From assembly GCF_000443165.1 (NCBI RefSeq), contig NZ_ATJV01000042.1:39449-103448 (forward strand): DNA of 64,000 nucleotides, read 5' to 3'. Positions 1 to 8,959 of this stretch are shown one piece after another. This stretch comes from Thauera terpenica 58Eu (lineage in GTDB: Bacteria > Pseudomonadota > Gammaproteobacteria > Burkholderiales > Rhodocyclaceae). The notes below the pieces were generated by a model, which saw only the letters and a list, made by a program, of their open reading frames with translations, made no database searches and was not told the DNA's origin. The position numbers and the translations under genes were made by a program. The number at the start of each line of letters is the position of its first letter. Positions within the stretch are counted from its first letter, which is position 1.

Positions 1-854
<854 letters not shown>

Positions 855-973
855 AGACGAAGACCCGCGCCGGCTCGCCGCCTGCGCCAGCCCAGCCCGA
901 CACGCGCCGAGCGCATTCACCAGCCCGTACCCACGCGCTCATCACGCGCCCGAACATGCAGGAGCTCACCCCG

Positions 974-2107
974 ATGGAACGCGATCAGGCACTCAAGTTC
1001 ATGAACGACCTGCTGCGGCTGATGCTGCAGAAGAACGGCTCCGACCTCTTCATCACGGTCGGCTTTCCGCCGGCGATCAAGATCGACGGCCGCATCACGC
1101 CGCAGTCGAATCAGGCCTTGCAGCCGCAGCACACCGCCGAGCTCGCACGCGCCATCATGAACGACCGTCAGGCGGCCGAGTTCGAGTCACGCAAGGAATG
1201 CAACTTCGGCATCTCGCCGGCAGGCGTGGGCCGCTTCCGCGCCAACGCCTTCGTGCAGCAGGGCAAGGTGGGGCTGGTGTTGCGCACCATCCCGCAGCGC
1301 ATCCCCAAATTCGACGAACTCGGCCTGCCCGCGGTGCTCACCGACATCGCCATGTCCAAGCGCGGCCTGGTGATCTTCGTCGGCGGCACCGGCACCGGCA
1401 AGACCACCTCACTGGCGTCGATGGTCGATTACCGCAACGAGCACAGCTACGGCCACATCATCACGGTCGAAGACCCGATCGAGTTCGTGCACAACCACAA
1501 GCACTGCATCGTCACCCAGCGCGAAATCGGCATCGACACCGACTCCTGGGAGTCCGCCCTGAAGAACACGCTGCGCCAGGCGCCCGACGTGATCCTGATG
1601 GGCGAGATCCGCGACCGCGAGACCATGAACTATGCGATCGCCTTTGCCGAGACCGGCCACCTGTGCCTGGCCACGCTGCACGCCAACAGCGCCAACCAGG
1701 CCATCGACCGCATCATCAACTTCTTCCCCGAAGACCGTCGCCACCAATTGCTGATGGATTTGTCGCTCAACCTGCGCGCCCTGATCTCGCAGCGCCTGTT
1801 GCCGCTCAAGGAGCGCAAGGGCAGAGTGCCGGCGGTGGAGGTGATGCTGAACTCGCCGCTGGTCTCCGACCTGATCTTCAAGGGCAACGTGCCCGAGATC
1901 AAGGAGGTCATGAAGCGCTCACGCGAGCTCGGCATGCAGACCTTCGATCAGTCCCTGTTCGACCTCTACGAGAGCGGCCACATCACCTACGAGGACGCCC
2001 TGCGCAACGCCGACTCGCTCAATGACCTGCGCCTGCAGATCAAGCTCAACAGCAAGCACGACGAGCACACCAACATCAGCGGCATCCAGCACCTCGGCAT
2101 CGTCTGA
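974..2107 (+). CDS. pilU: PilT-dependent retraction ATPase PilU
   Basis: PilU is the accessory retraction ATPase that works with PilT on type IV pili. The 377-residue product has Walker A GGTGTGKTT (residues about 136-144), VEDPIEFVHN, Walker B DVILMGEIRDRET and LATLHANSANQAIDR. The PilT AIRNLIRE signature is replaced by VSDLIFKGNVPEIKE, which is typical of PilU. I chose the ATG at 974 because AGGAG at 960-964 sits 9 bases upstream; the same frame is open to 767 and has another ATG at 956, but translation from 767 would overlap pilT by an unlikely amount. The pair pilT-pilU is probably co-transcribed. Confidence 0.95.
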   Translation: MERDQALKFMNDLLRLMLQKNGSDLFITVGFPPAIKIDGRITPQSNQALQPQHTAELARAIMNDRQAAEFESRKECNFGISPAGVGRFRANAFVQQGKVGLVLRTIPQRIPKFDELGLPAVLTDIAMSKRGLVIFVGGTGTGKTTSLASMVDYRNEHSYGHIITVEDPIEFVHNHKHCIVTQREIGIDTDSWESALKNTLRQAPDVILMGEIRDRETMNYAIAFAETGHLCLATLHANSANQAIDRIINFFPEDRRHQLLMDLSLNLRALISQRLLPLKERKGRVPAVEVMLNSPLVSDLIFKGNVPEIKEVMKRSRELGMQTFDQSLFDLYESGHITYEDALRNADSLNDLRLQIKLNSKHDEHTNISGIQHLGIV

Positions 2108-2120
2108 TGCCGGCGGCGGC

Positions 2121-3296
2121 TCAGTCCGGTGCGCGCTCGGCGCCCTCACGCTCCTTGGGGCGGTTGCTGCCGGCCACCATGCGGTATTCGTAGAGCCGGC
2201 ACTCCAGCGCACCGTTGAACAAGGGCGTGCGCCTGGTGGCCTTCAGCTTGATCAGCTTTGCCAGCGCCGGATCGGCGCTGAAGATGTAGCAGCGCCAACC
2301 GCCCCAGCGCTGCTTGAGCGCATCACCCAGGCGCGGGTAGAACTCGGCCAGCTCCTCGCTCTCGCCCAGGCGCACCCCATAGGGCGGGTTGGTCACCATC
2401 ACGCCTGCGGCCGCGGGCGGCATGCGCTCGAGCAGATCGGCGCGCTCCAGCGTCACGCATTTCGCCAGCCCGCCCGCATCCAGGTTCACCCGCGTGCGCC
2501 GCACCCACTCGCCGACGATATCCGAGCCATGGATCGCCAGCGCACGCGGCACCTGGCGGCGTGCCTCAGCCGCACGGCGCACCGCCGCCCAGCCACTGCG
2601 GTCGTGATGACGAAACCTCTCGAAGCCGAAGCCGCGCCCCAGCCCGGGGGCAATGTCGAGGGCCATCATCGCCGCCTCGATGAGGAAGGTGCCGCTGCCG
2701 CACATCGGGTCGAGCAACACCTCGCCCGGCGTCCACCCCGCCAGGCGCAGGATGCCGGCGGCCAGGTTTTCCTTCAGCGGCGCCTCCACCGCCGCCGGCT
2801 TGAAGCCGCGTTTGAACAACGGCTCGCCCGAGGTATCGACATACAGGGTGACGGTGTCTGCGCTGAGAAAAGCGTGAATGCGCACCGCCGGGTTCGCCGT
2901 ATCCACGTCCGGGCGCCGCCCGGCGACGGTGCGAAAGTGATCGCACACCGCATCCTTCACGCGCAAGGTGATGAACTCCAGGCTCTTCAGCGGCGACTTG
3001 CGCGCGGTGACGTAGATGCGGATGCTGTCGTCGGCGGTGAACCACTTCGCCCAGGTCACGCTGTAGGCCAGCTTGTAGATGTCCACCTCGGCGCGGTAGC
3101 GACCCTGCGCCACCTGCCACATCACGCGCGTGGCGAGACGGCTCTCGAGGTTGGCACGATGGCACACCGCCCAATCACCCTGCCACGCCACGCCGCCGTG
3201 CACCGCCTGCGCGCCCCTGGCGCCAAAGGATCGCAGCTCGTCCACCAGCAAGGCTTCGAGACCACGTGGACAGGGAGAAAAGAACGCTTCGGCCAT
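2121..3296 (-). CDS. rlmL: THUMP-domain class I RNA methyltransferase, RlmL type
   Basis: Predicted SAM-dependent 23S rRNA guanine N2-methyltransferase of the RlmL/YcbY N-terminal family. The 391-residue protein has an N-terminal FLD/THUMP region (residues about 1-160, starting MAEAFFSPCPRGLEALL), then a Rossmann methyltransferase with DPMCGSGTFLIEAA (near residue 195) and the catalytic TNPPYGVRL motif (near 300) typical of N2-guanine methylation. The E. coli protein is a fusion with a second methyltransferase (RlmK); that half is absent here, as is common in betaproteobacteria. The start ATG at 3296 has GGAG about 8 bases upstream; the longer open frame to 3653 has no support. It ends 13 bases from pilU, tail to tail. 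The exact target base is inferred from family. Confidence 0.88.
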   Translation of the reverse strand: MAEAFFSPCPRGLEALLVDELRSFGARGAQAVHGGVAWQGDWAVCHRANLESRLATRVMWQVAQGRYRAEVDIYKLAYSVTWAKWFTADDSIRIYVTARKSPLKSLEFITLRVKDAVCDHFRTVAGRRPDVDTANPAVRIHAFLSADTVTLYVDTSGEPLFKRGFKPAAVEAPLKENLAAGILRLAGWTPGEVLLDPMCGSGTFLIEAAMMALDIAPGLGRGFGFERFRHHDRSGWAAVRRAAEARRQVPRALAIHGSDIVGEWVRRTRVNLDAGGLAKCVTLERADLLERMPPAAAGVMVTNPPYGVRLGESEELAEFYPRLGDALKQRWGGWRCYIFSADPALAKLIKLKATRRTPLFNGALECRLYEYRMVAGSNRPKEREGAERAPD

Positions 3297-3423
3297 TGCA
3301 GGCTCCGGACAGGGAACGGTCCGCATTGTACCGGGCACCCGCAAGCGGCGCCCGGCTGATGAAAGGCCTCGCCGCGCATTCAAACGCTTTCCGGGTGCGC
3401 CCCGGCACGGCCACAATGGAGGC

Positions 3424-4122
3424 ATGAACACCTCCCGCCTCCCCAAGCGCGCAGCCGACAACCCCACCGCCGGACCGCAGCCTGCCCTCCCGCAGCCCAA
3501 CGACCACATCAGCGCCGTCCTCCTCGCCGGCGGCCAGGGCAGCCGCATGGGTGGCGTCGACAAGGGTCTGGTCGAGCTCGCCGGCCAGCCCATGGCCGCG
3601 CACGTGCTCGCCCGCCTGGCGCCCCAGGTCGACGAGCTGCTCATCAACGCCAACCAGAACCTCGAGCGCTGGCAGAGCTTCGGCTACCCGGTATTCAGCG
3701 ACGACTTCGGCGGTGCGGACGGCTTTTGCGGCCCGCTCGCCGGCCTGCATGCCGCGCTCGTGCGCGCACAGCACCCCCTGGTGCTCAGCGTGCCCTGCGA
3801 CTCGCCTTTTTTGCCCACGGACCTGGTCGCGCGTCTCGCTCACGCCCTGCATGCCAGTGCCGGCACGCACGCCAGTGCTACACAACTCGCGGTGGCGACC
3901 ACCGCGGGCCGGGCGCATCCGGTGTTCTGCCTGTGCCGGCGCGAGCTCGCGCCCCAGCTCGCCGACTTCCTCGCCGCCGGCGGGCGCAAGGTCGGCGCCT
4001 GGCACAGCACACTACGGGTGGTGGCCGTGCCCTTCGACGATGATCCGGCTGCGTTTCGCAACATCAACACCGCGGCCGAGCTCGGCGCGGCGGAGCAGGA
4101 TCTGAAGCACAGCACAGCCTGA
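3424..4122 (+). CDS. mobA: Molybdenum cofactor guanylyltransferase MobA
   Basis: MobA transfers GMP from GTP to molybdopterin-Mo to form the MGD cofactor of DMSO-reductase-family enzymes. The 232-residue product carries the nucleotidyltransferase signature [18 protein letters not shown], followed by [20 protein letters not shown] and VPCDSPFLP, all diagnostic of MobA. About 29 residues precede the conserved core. The ATG at 3424 is the only in-frame start near it, but GGAGG at 3418-3422 lies only one base from it, so initiation is unusual and the true N-terminus may differ. It is divergent from rlmL with about 130 bases between; no other cofactor genes are adjacent. Confidence 0.93.
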   Translation: MNTSRLPKRAADNPTAGPQPALPQPNDHISAVLLAGGQGSRMGGVDKGLVELAGQPMAAHVLARLAPQVDELLINANQNLERWQSFGYPVFSDDFGGADGFCGPLAGLHAALVRAQHPLVLSVPCDSPFLPTDLVARLAHALHASAGTHASATQLAVATTAGRAHPVFCLCRRELAPQLADFLAAGGRKVGAWHSTLRVVAVPFDDDPAAFRNINTAAELGAAEQDLKHSTA

Positions 4123-4195
4123 GCTTGCCTGCGGGCTGGACGGATCGCCAGGTCGATGCAAGACTGCGCCCGGTCAATCGCCTACGGAGCAAACA

Positions 4196-5536
4196 ATGCA
4201 GACCTACGACTACATCGCCATCGGCGGCGGCAGCGGCGGCGTGGCCAGCGCACGGCGCGCCGCAGAATACGGCGCACGCGTGCTGGTGGTGGAGGCCGCG
4301 CGCCTGGGCGGCACCTGCGTGAACGTGGGCTGCGTGCCCAAGAAGGTGATGTGGTACGCCTCCGACATCGCACAAACCTTGCGCGACGCCGCCGGCTACG
4401 GCTTCAGCGTGGGCGAGAGCGCATTCGACTGGTCAGCGCTCAAGCTGCGCCGCGACGCCTATATCGCTCGCCTCAACGAGGTCTATGCCAATCTGCTCGA
4501 CAAGGCGGGCGTCGATGTCGTCAGGGGCTTTGCGCAGTTCATTGACGCACAGACCATCGAGGTCGACGGCCAGCGCTTCAGCGCGCCGCACATCGTCATC
4601 GCCACCGGCGGGCTGCCAGTCGTGCCCGCCATCGAAGGCGCCGAACTGGGCATGGACTCCGACGGCTTCTTCGCCCTCGAACAACAGCCCCGGCGAGTGG
4701 CGATCGTCGGTGCGGGTTATATCGCAGTGGAGCTGGCCGGCGTGTTCAAGGGCCTGGGCAGCGAAGTCGACATGCTGGTGCGCGGCCCCCATCTGCTGCG
4801 CCACTTCGACGCCATGGTGCGCGACGAACTCGCCACCCACATGCAGGACAGCGGCCTGCGCCTGCATTTTGGCAGCGAGATCGAATCCATCGTCCGCCAG
4901 GCCGACGGCGCCCTGCAGATCAGCTGCAAGGACGGCCACACCCTGCAGGTCGACGCCTTGCTGTGGGCCACCGGCCGCCGCGCCAACACCGACCGCCTGC
5001 AACTGGACGCCGCCGGGCTCAGCGCCGACGACCACGGCATGATCAGGACCGATGCCTTTCAGAACACCACCGTGCCCGGCATCTACGCCATCGGCGACAT
5101 CACCGGTGAGGCCGAGCTGACGCCGGTGGCGATTGCCGCCGGACGCAAGCTGGCCGCGCGTCTGTTCCTGAACCAGGCCGACAGCCGGCTTGACTACGAG
5201 GGCATCCCCAGCGTGGTCTTCAGCCACCCGCCGATCGGCACCGTCGGCCTCACCGAAGACGAAGCCCGCAAGCGCTTCGACGACGTCAAGGTGTACGCGA
5301 CGCGCTTCACCGACATGTACCACGCCCTCACCGAGCACCGCCCCAAGACCGCGATGAAACTGGTGTGCGCGGGCGCCAACGAACGCATCGTCGGCCTGCA
5401 CATCATTGGCAAGGGCGCCGACGAGATGCTGCAAGGCTTTGCCGTCGCGCTCAAGATGGGCGCCTGCAAGGCCGACTTCGACCGCACGGTCGCCATCCAC
5501 CCCACCAGCGCCGAAGAACTCGTCACCCTGCGCTAG
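4196..5536 (+). CDS. gor: Glutathione-disulfide reductase
   Basis: NADPH-dependent flavoprotein that reduces glutathione disulfide in the cytoplasm. The 446-residue protein has the FAD dinucleotide fold [19 protein letters not shown] at the N-terminus, the redox-active pair in [13 protein letters not shown] (Cys41 and Cys46), the NADPH-binding [13 protein letters not shown] (near 172), the second FAD motif GIYAIGDI and the C-terminal [11 protein letters not shown] with the active-site His-Glu. Length and motif set match GorA and not lipoamide dehydrogenase or mercuric reductase. It follows mobA after 73 bases with no obvious functional link. Confidence 0.94.
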   Translation: MQTYDYIAIGGGSGGVASARRAAEYGARVLVVEAARLGGTCVNVGCVPKKVMWYASDIAQTLRDAAGYGFSVGESAFDWSALKLRRDAYIARLNEVYANLLDKAGVDVVRGFAQFIDAQTIEVDGQRFSAPHIVIATGGLPVVPAIEGAELGMDSDGFFALEQQPRRVAIVGAGYIAVELAGVFKGLGSEVDMLVRGPHLLRHFDAMVRDELATHMQDSGLRLHFGSEIESIVRQADGALQISCKDGHTLQVDALLWATGRRANTDRLQLDAAGLSADDHGMIRTDAFQNTTVPGIYAIGDITGEAELTPVAIAAGRKLAARLFLNQADSRLDYEGIPSVVFSHPPIGTVGLTEDEARKRFDDVKVYATRFTDMYHALTEHRPKTAMKLVCAGANERIVGLHIIGKGADEMLQGFAVALKMGACKADFDRTVAIHPTSAEELVTLR

Positions 5537-5557
5537 GACACCAGGACAGCCCACAGC

Positions 5558-5839
5558 ATGCCGCCCACCACTCCGCCCAATGCCCCACCCATGACTTACG
5601 AACAACATCTCGACGAAGTCGCCACCCTGCTCTTCGAGCTTTATGAGCAAACCGAGGACGCGGCCATCAAGCTCGTGATGGCCGCGCAGGCGGACGATTT
5701 CTTCAGCCCGCATGACGATGATCCGTCCATGTGCACCCTGGAACGCGCGCAGGCCGATGCGCGCAGCGTGATGCGCAAATACGGCGCAGGGCAGCGACCG
5801 ACCACCACGAAGGTGCCACCAAGGCCCCCGCGCCCTTGA
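5558..5839 (+). CDS. Small hypothetical protein
   Basis: A 93-residue acidic protein of unknown function, 21 bases after gor and probably co-transcribed with it. The start at 5558 has AGGACA upstream; an internal ATG at 5591 (MTYEQHLDEVATLLFELYEQ) is the alternative and begins where the sequence becomes helical and protein-like. The last 15 residues are a Pro/Thr/Lys-rich stretch that abuts the resolvase fragment, so the native C-terminus may have been replaced when the mobile element arrived. No family was recognised. Confidence 0.55.
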   Translation: MPPTTPPNAPPMTYEQHLDEVATLLFELYEQTEDAAIKLVMAAQADDFFSPHDDDPSMCTLERAQADARSVMRKYGAGQRPTTTKVPPRPPRP

Positions 5840-5842
5840 CTG

Positions 5843-6151
5843 TCACGCCGTCGAGACTGTTGAAGAGCAACTCGGCAGATGGTTGATGCCGCGAAGCACA
5901 AAGAGTGAGCGCCCGGCTGGCGTTGTCGTGTCGACCCACGGTTCCGCAAGGGAACGCAGCCCGGCCCCTATCGTGCGCAGCTTGTCGGCAATTTCCAGAA
6001 GGTCACGGGTAGAACGGGCGAGGCAGTCAAGCCGTGTCACCTTCACCACATCACCAGCCCGCAGGTGATCGAGCATCCGGCCCAGCTCGGGCCTGTCACG
6101 CTGCGCCCCGCTGGCTTTTTCCTCAAACAGACGCATGCAATCTTCTATCAC
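5843..6151 (-). pseudogene. Serine recombinase (Tn3-type resolvase) fragment
   Basis: The minus-strand frame encodes the middle of a resolvase catalytic domain: LFEEKASGAQRDRPELGRML, then LRAGDVVKVTRLDCLARSTRDLL and LAEPWVDTTTPAGRS. The N-terminal segment with the catalytic serine (usual YxRVST region) is missing: just upstream of residue 1 the frame meets a stop at about 6172. The end after TTTPAGRS also departs from the family, with no DNA-binding domain. It is therefore truncated at both ends. It lies divergent to the Phd/PIN pair, the arrangement in which toxin-antitoxin passengers sit beside tnpR in some Tn3-family transposons; no tnpA is visible. Confidence 0.75.
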
Positions 6152-6190
6152 CCATGAAACCGCCTATCGCCGGGGTGTGGCGTTCATGCT

Positions 6191-6210
6191 GCAAAACTTA
6201 GGATTTTTGC
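6191..6210. repeat. Short inverted repeat between resolvase fragment and Phd/PIN pair
   Basis: GCAAAA (6191-6196) and TTTTGC (6205-6210) are separated by 8 bases in the gap between the divergent resolvase fragment and antitoxin gene, where a resolution (res) site would lie in a Tn3-type element. It could be a leftover resolvase-binding subsite; a chance repeat is also possible. Confidence 0.3.
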
Positions 6211-6239
6211 GAAGACAGAGCTTACTCCCATCTTTTTGT

Positions 6240-6272
6240 TGTAGTAACATGGCTACATCATTCACGTATACG
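6240..6272 (+). promoter_or_regulatory. Candidate autoregulatory operator of the Phd/PIN operon
   Basis: Two small palindromes lie just upstream of the antitoxin start at 6283: TGTAG/CTACA at 6240-6244 and 6253-6257 (8-base spacer), and CGTATACG at 6265-6272. Phd/YefM antitoxins usually bind short palindromes overlapping their own promoter, so these are plausible operators. The function is inferred from position only. Confidence 0.4.
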
Positions 6273-6282
6273 AGGTACCGCC

Positions 6283-6537
6283 ATGACCATCACCACCTTG
6301 ACAAGCCGCGAGTTCAACCAAGGGGCGAGCGAGGCAAAACGGGCCGCAAACAAGGGGCCGGTGTTCATCACAGATCGAGGCCGACCGGCCCATGTGCTTA
6401 TGAGTTTTGAAGACTATCAACGGCTCACAAAGCAGCGGCGCAACATTGCCGATGCGCTGGCAATGCCGGGTATCGCCGACATCGAGTTTGATCCACCGCG
6501 TGTGACCATCAAACCCCGGCCGGTTGATTTCTCATGA
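6283..6537 (+). CDS. Phd/YefM-family antitoxin
   Basis: 84-residue antitoxin of a type II module. The N-terminal half is the Phd/YefM DNA-binding fold (TSREFNQGASEAKRAA, then GPVFITDRGRPAHVLMSFEDY); the acidic/proline-rich C-terminus (DIEFDPPRV...) would wrap the toxin. The ATG at 6283 follows a GAGG-like site. Its stop overlaps the toxin start by four bases (ATGA), the typical translationally coupled layout. It is probably autoregulated through the palindromes just upstream. Lower GC in the promoter and the neighbouring resolvase fragment suggest arrival on a mobile element. Confidence 0.9.
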   Translation: MTITTLTSREFNQGASEAKRAANKGPVFITDRGRPAHVLMSFEDYQRLTKQRRNIADALAMPGIADIEFDPPRVTIKPRPVDFS

Positions 6538-6962
6538 TGTTTGTTCTCGATACCAACGTGGTGTCCGAGCTGCGCAAGGTGCGGGCTGGCAAGGCCGATG
6601 CGAACGTGACGGCATGGACGGAAAGCGTTGATGCCGCCGACCTCTTTGTGTCAGCCATCACCATCATGGAACTGGAGCTTGGCGTTCTGTCGATTGAGCG
6701 AACGGACGCCACCCAGGGGGCCATGCTGCGCTCGTGGCTGGAGCAACACGTATTGCCCGAGTTCACCGGCCGCACGCTGCCTGTCGATACTGCCGTGGCG
6801 CTGCGCTGCGCCCGCTTGCATGTACCCGACAAGCGCGGTGAGCGCGATGCACTCATTGCGGCAACAGCCCTTGTGCATGGCATGACGGTAGTTACTCGCA
6901 ACGTCGCTGATTTCAAGCTCACAGGCGTGGCCATCCTCAATCCGTGGGAGGCGATGCAATGA
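6534..6962 (+). CDS. PIN-domain toxin, VapC/FitB type
   Basis: 142-residue PIN-domain ribonuclease, the toxin partner of the upstream Phd-like antitoxin. Acidic active-site residues are visible in order: Asp in FVLDTNVVSEL near the N-terminus, Glu in TIMELELGV, and the pair in KRGERDALIAATALVHGM with Asp in TRNVADF. Members of this family cleave RNA, often initiator tRNA or rRNA; the target here is unknown. Start at 6534 or the next ATG at 6537 are both possible. The all-domain set looks intact, so the module may be active. Confidence 0.9.
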   Translation: MMFVLDTNVVSELRKVRAGKADANVTAWTESVDAADLFVSAITIMELELGVLSIERTDATQGAMLRSWLEQHVLPEFTGRTLPVDTAVALRCARLHVPDKRGERDALIAATALVHGMTVVTRNVADFKLTGVAILNPWEAMQ

Positions 6963-7141
6963 CGCTGCGCATCACTCGTGCAAGATGGGTTCGGGTATCG
7001 CTGGAGGTCAAGGCTTTCATTTCATGCTCCGGCTGAACCATGGACAAAATTCAGCACAATGTGCTGGTGTCAAAATCATGCCCCTGGTCCTGAACCTTTG
7101 GTCCTGAGTCTCCAGCCCCGCCCCTTCTTCCGCCTTTCCGC
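6963..7141. other. Intergenic DNA between toxin gene and pilin promoter
   Basis: No gene was recognised. The stretch holds a perfect hairpin, CAGCAC-AAT-GTGCTG at 7052-7066, and a doubled TGGTCCTGA unit (about 7086-7107). These may be remnants of a small transposon end or a weak terminator for the toxin operon. An open frame across 6978-7310 runs through the pilin promoter and is not considered coding. Confidence 0.4.
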
Positions 7142-7142
7142 T

Positions 7143-7200
7143 TGTCAAAACTTGACACAATGCTCGCCGCATTGTCAGGTCTGGCCGCGCAAGCCTGTCA
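7143..7200 (+). promoter_or_regulatory. Cluster of four TGTCA half-sites, candidate PilR enhancer
   Basis: TGTCA occurs at 7143-7147, 7173-7177 and 7196-7200 and in reverse orientation at 7153-7157. They lie roughly 70 to 125 bases upstream of the start point predicted from the sigma-54 promoter, the position expected for enhancer-binding activator sites. PilR of Pseudomonas is known to bind repeated TGTC-containing motifs upstream of pilA, so PilR control is the natural inference. No pilS/pilR genes lie in this window. Confidence 0.6.
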
Positions 7201-7241
7201 AACCAGCGGAACTACATCACGCAAACCACTCCCAAACAAGC

Positions 7242-7257
7242 TGGCACGCTGATTGCT
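7242..7257 (+). promoter_or_regulatory. Sigma-54 promoter of the short pilin gene
   Basis: TGGCAC-N5-TTGCT (7242-7257) matches the RpoN -24/-12 consensus exactly, with GG at 7243-7244 and GC at 7255-7256. Transcription should begin near 7268, about 40 bases upstream of the pilA ATG. This is the strongest promoter match seen in the window and fits the known RpoN dependence of type IV pilin genes. Confidence 0.88.
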
Positions 7258-7306
7258 TTAGTCAATCCAAGCGGAAACACCGCCAGACCTCCAAGGAGCA
7301 ACGCAA

Positions 7307-7486
7307 ATGAAAAAGATGCAAAAGGGCTTCACCCTGATCGAGTTGATGATCGTCGTGGCGATCATCGGCATTCTGGCCGCGATCGCGATTCCGCAGTTCA
7401 GCGAGTACACCAGGAAGAGCGAAAACAAGGTCGCCCAGACCGACGCACGCAACTTCCTCACTGCTGCCATCGCCAACTCAAACTAA
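7307..7486 (+). CDS. pilA: Very short type IV prepilin PilA
   Basis: A 59-residue prepilin. MKKMQKG is a class III leader cleaved before Phe by prepilin peptidase, giving a 52-residue mature pilin that starts [20 protein letters not shown], with the conserved Glu5. Almost nothing follows the N-terminal helix: the C-terminal beta-sheet head and disulfide loop of ordinary pilins (about 140-160 residues) are absent. AAGGAG (7293-7298) lies 8 bases before the ATG. Short pilins of this form are known in Geobacter (PilA-N) and in Azoarcus, where pilA encodes an unusually small product. Aromatic residues Phe1, Phe24, Tyr27 and Phe43 are present. Downstream by 21 bases is the secreted partner, so the two are one transcript. 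Confidence 0.93.
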   Translation: MKKMQKGFTLIELMIVVAIIGILAAIAIPQFSEYTRKSENKVAQTDARNFLTAAIANSN

Positions 7487-7507
7487 GCAGCCCTCGGAGA
7501 TACAGAC

Positions 7508-7927
7508 ATGAAAAAGATTATTGCGGCGCTTATCCTGGGCAGCCTTTCTTCACTTTCGTTTGCCGTCACCCCCTGCGATGGCACGGCAGCAAAGAAAGCT
7601 TCCGTAAAGAAAGCAGACACTCCTACATTCATCAAAACCGACTTCACGTTCAACTGCTCGAACAACTCGTTTGTCGTCTACACCGAGCAAAGCGCCACCG
7701 TTCTGACTGTAGGGGCGACCTCGGCAAAGGGGAGTGAATACTTCGGCGGACATACGGATGGTGGCGCTGTAAAATCATACGGACCCTGCGAAGCCAAGGA
7801 TTGCGTTGCCGATGACGCCACAGCCGGCGACACCAAAGCGAAGGAAGATGCGGAGAAAGATGCGGAAGCTGATGGCGGTGGCGGCGCGGGCGGCGGCGCG
7901 GGCGGCGGCGCGGGCGACGGCAGCTAA
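7508..7927 (+). CDS. Secreted partner of the short pilin (Azoarcus PilB-like)
   Basis: 139-residue exported protein directly behind pilA. It has a Sec signal peptide (MKKIIAALILGSLSSLSFA, cleavage before VTPC), a core of about 75 residues with four cysteines (TPCDG, FNCSNN, GPCEAKDC), a charged Lys/Glu/Asp stretch and a Gly/Ala-rich tail built of a 9-base repeat. GGAG lies 8 bases before the ATG. By position and size it corresponds to the protein called PilB next to the short pilA in Azoarcus (not the PilB ATPase) and resembles in arrangement the Geobacter PilA-C partner, which would supply the missing globular head. The homology is inferred from context. The transcript should end at the terminator at 8006-8051. 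Confidence 0.75.
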   Translation: MKKIIAALILGSLSSLSFAVTPCDGTAAKKASVKKADTPTFIKTDFTFNCSNNSFVVYTEQSATVLTVGATSAKGSEYFGGHTDGGAVKSYGPCEAKDCVADDATAGDTKAKEDAEKDAEADGGGGAGGGAGGGAGDGS

Positions 7928-8005
7928 CGGACGGGCTGCACGTATCAAGCCTACAAAATCAAGGCTGGCCTACAGTCCAAAGATATCGAAGCTTCGCTGA
8001 GCCCC

Positions 8006-8051
8006 AAAAAAACACACCGCTGTGGCGTCCGCCGCGGCGGTGTGTTTTTTT
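8006..8051 (+). terminator. Strong intrinsic terminator after the pilin pair
   Basis: A perfect 15-base stem (8006-8020 with 8037-8051, containing ACACACCGC/GCGGTGTGT) has a 16-base loop. It begins with an A-run and ends with a T-run, so it could stop transcription in both directions. It separates the abundant pilin transcript from the ABC transporter genes. Confidence 0.88.
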
Positions 8052-8127
8052 CAGAACAGAGCCTGCAAAATTGACACCACACAGACAACACACCACGATG
8101 CCTTGCCAGACCCTCGAGTGATGCACG

Positions 8128-8937
8128 ATGTTGTTCACCCCCAACCTGCGCCCTTCGCTGCGCCTCGCCTTCCGTGCCCGCTTTCTGTCGTTCTCGCTCT
8201 GGCTCGCCATCGCCTTGGCGATCGCGGTGCCGCTGGCGGCCAACTTCAGCGGTCGTCAGCCCGCCACCGTCGGGCTTGACGTCGGCCTGTCGCTGATTCG
8301 CCTCGCCCTTCCCGTGCTCACGGTTCTGCTTTTGCAGGAGTTGGTCTGCCGCGAGTTCGACCGCAAGCTGTTTCTGGTGTCACTGACCTACCCGCGCCCG
8401 CGCCACCACTTCCTGCTCGGCCGCGTGGCCGCGATCGGTGTGCTGCTGGCCGGCCTGCTCCTGATACTGGCCGTGTTGCTCGCCGGTCTCGTCACCTGGA
8501 TCAGCTCGGACTACGCCCAGACAACCCCCCCTGCGCTCGGCCTTCCCTATGCGCTCACCATTGCCTTCATCGCGCTGGACCTGCTGGCGGGACTGGCGCT
8601 GGGCACCTTGCTTGCCGTTGTCGCCAGCACGCCGGCTTTCGTGCTCATCGGCACGCTGGGCTTCATGCTCATGGCACGCTCCTTCTCCGCGATTGTCGCC
8701 TTGCTGGAGCGCGACAGCACGCTGGTCAGCCATGCCGAGACCTATCAATCGTCGCTCGGCATGCTGGGGCTGTTGCTGCCGGATCTGGGCGCCCTCGATG
8801 TGCGCATGGTGGCGCTCTACGGGCACTGGTCCTTGCTGCCTGCCAACTGGGCACAAAGCGCATTGGCCACCCTGGCTTACGCCGCTGCCCTGCTCGGGCT
8901 GGCGGTATGGGCGCTGAACCGCAAGCGCCTGGCATGA
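8128..8937 (+). CDS. ABC-2 type transporter permease
   Basis: 269-residue integral membrane protein with six predicted hydrophobic segments (for example FSLWLAIALAIAVPLAANF, VLTVLLLQELV, LLAGLLLILAVLLAGLVTW, ALTIAFIALDLLAGLALG and the final LATLAYAAALLGLAVWAL) and a basic C-terminus. The sequence and size fit the permease of an ABC-2 exporter. The matching ATPase is at 10585-11505, with a secreted protein and a toxin-antitoxin pair between them. ATG 8128 was chosen; another ATG lies at 8121. The substrate is unknown; its place behind the short pilin suggests a role in pilus or surface biogenesis, which is inference only. Confidence 0.75.
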   Translation: MLFTPNLRPSLRLAFRARFLSFSLWLAIALAIAVPLAANFSGRQPATVGLDVGLSLIRLALPVLTVLLLQELVCREFDRKLFLVSLTYPRPRHHFLLGRVAAIGVLLAGLLLILAVLLAGLVTWISSDYAQTTPPALGLPYALTIAFIALDLLAGLALGTLLAVVASTPAFVLIGTLGFMLMARSFSAIVALLERDSTLVSHAETYQSSLGMLGLLLPDLGALDVRMVALYGHWSLLPANWAQSALATLAYAAALLGLAVWALNRKRLA

Positions 8938-8959
8938 TCAGAAAGGCGGGCTCCTCACC

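Noticed and set aside
6978..7310. 110-residue open frame before pilA
   Set aside because: Runs through the sigma-54 promoter and enhancer-like sites; no ribosome site and unlikely composition.
7806..8000. Alternative frame across the Gly/Ala repeat of the pilin partner
   Set aside because: Basic Arg/Ala low-complexity product; the repeat unit is nine bases, so slippage would not shift into this frame.
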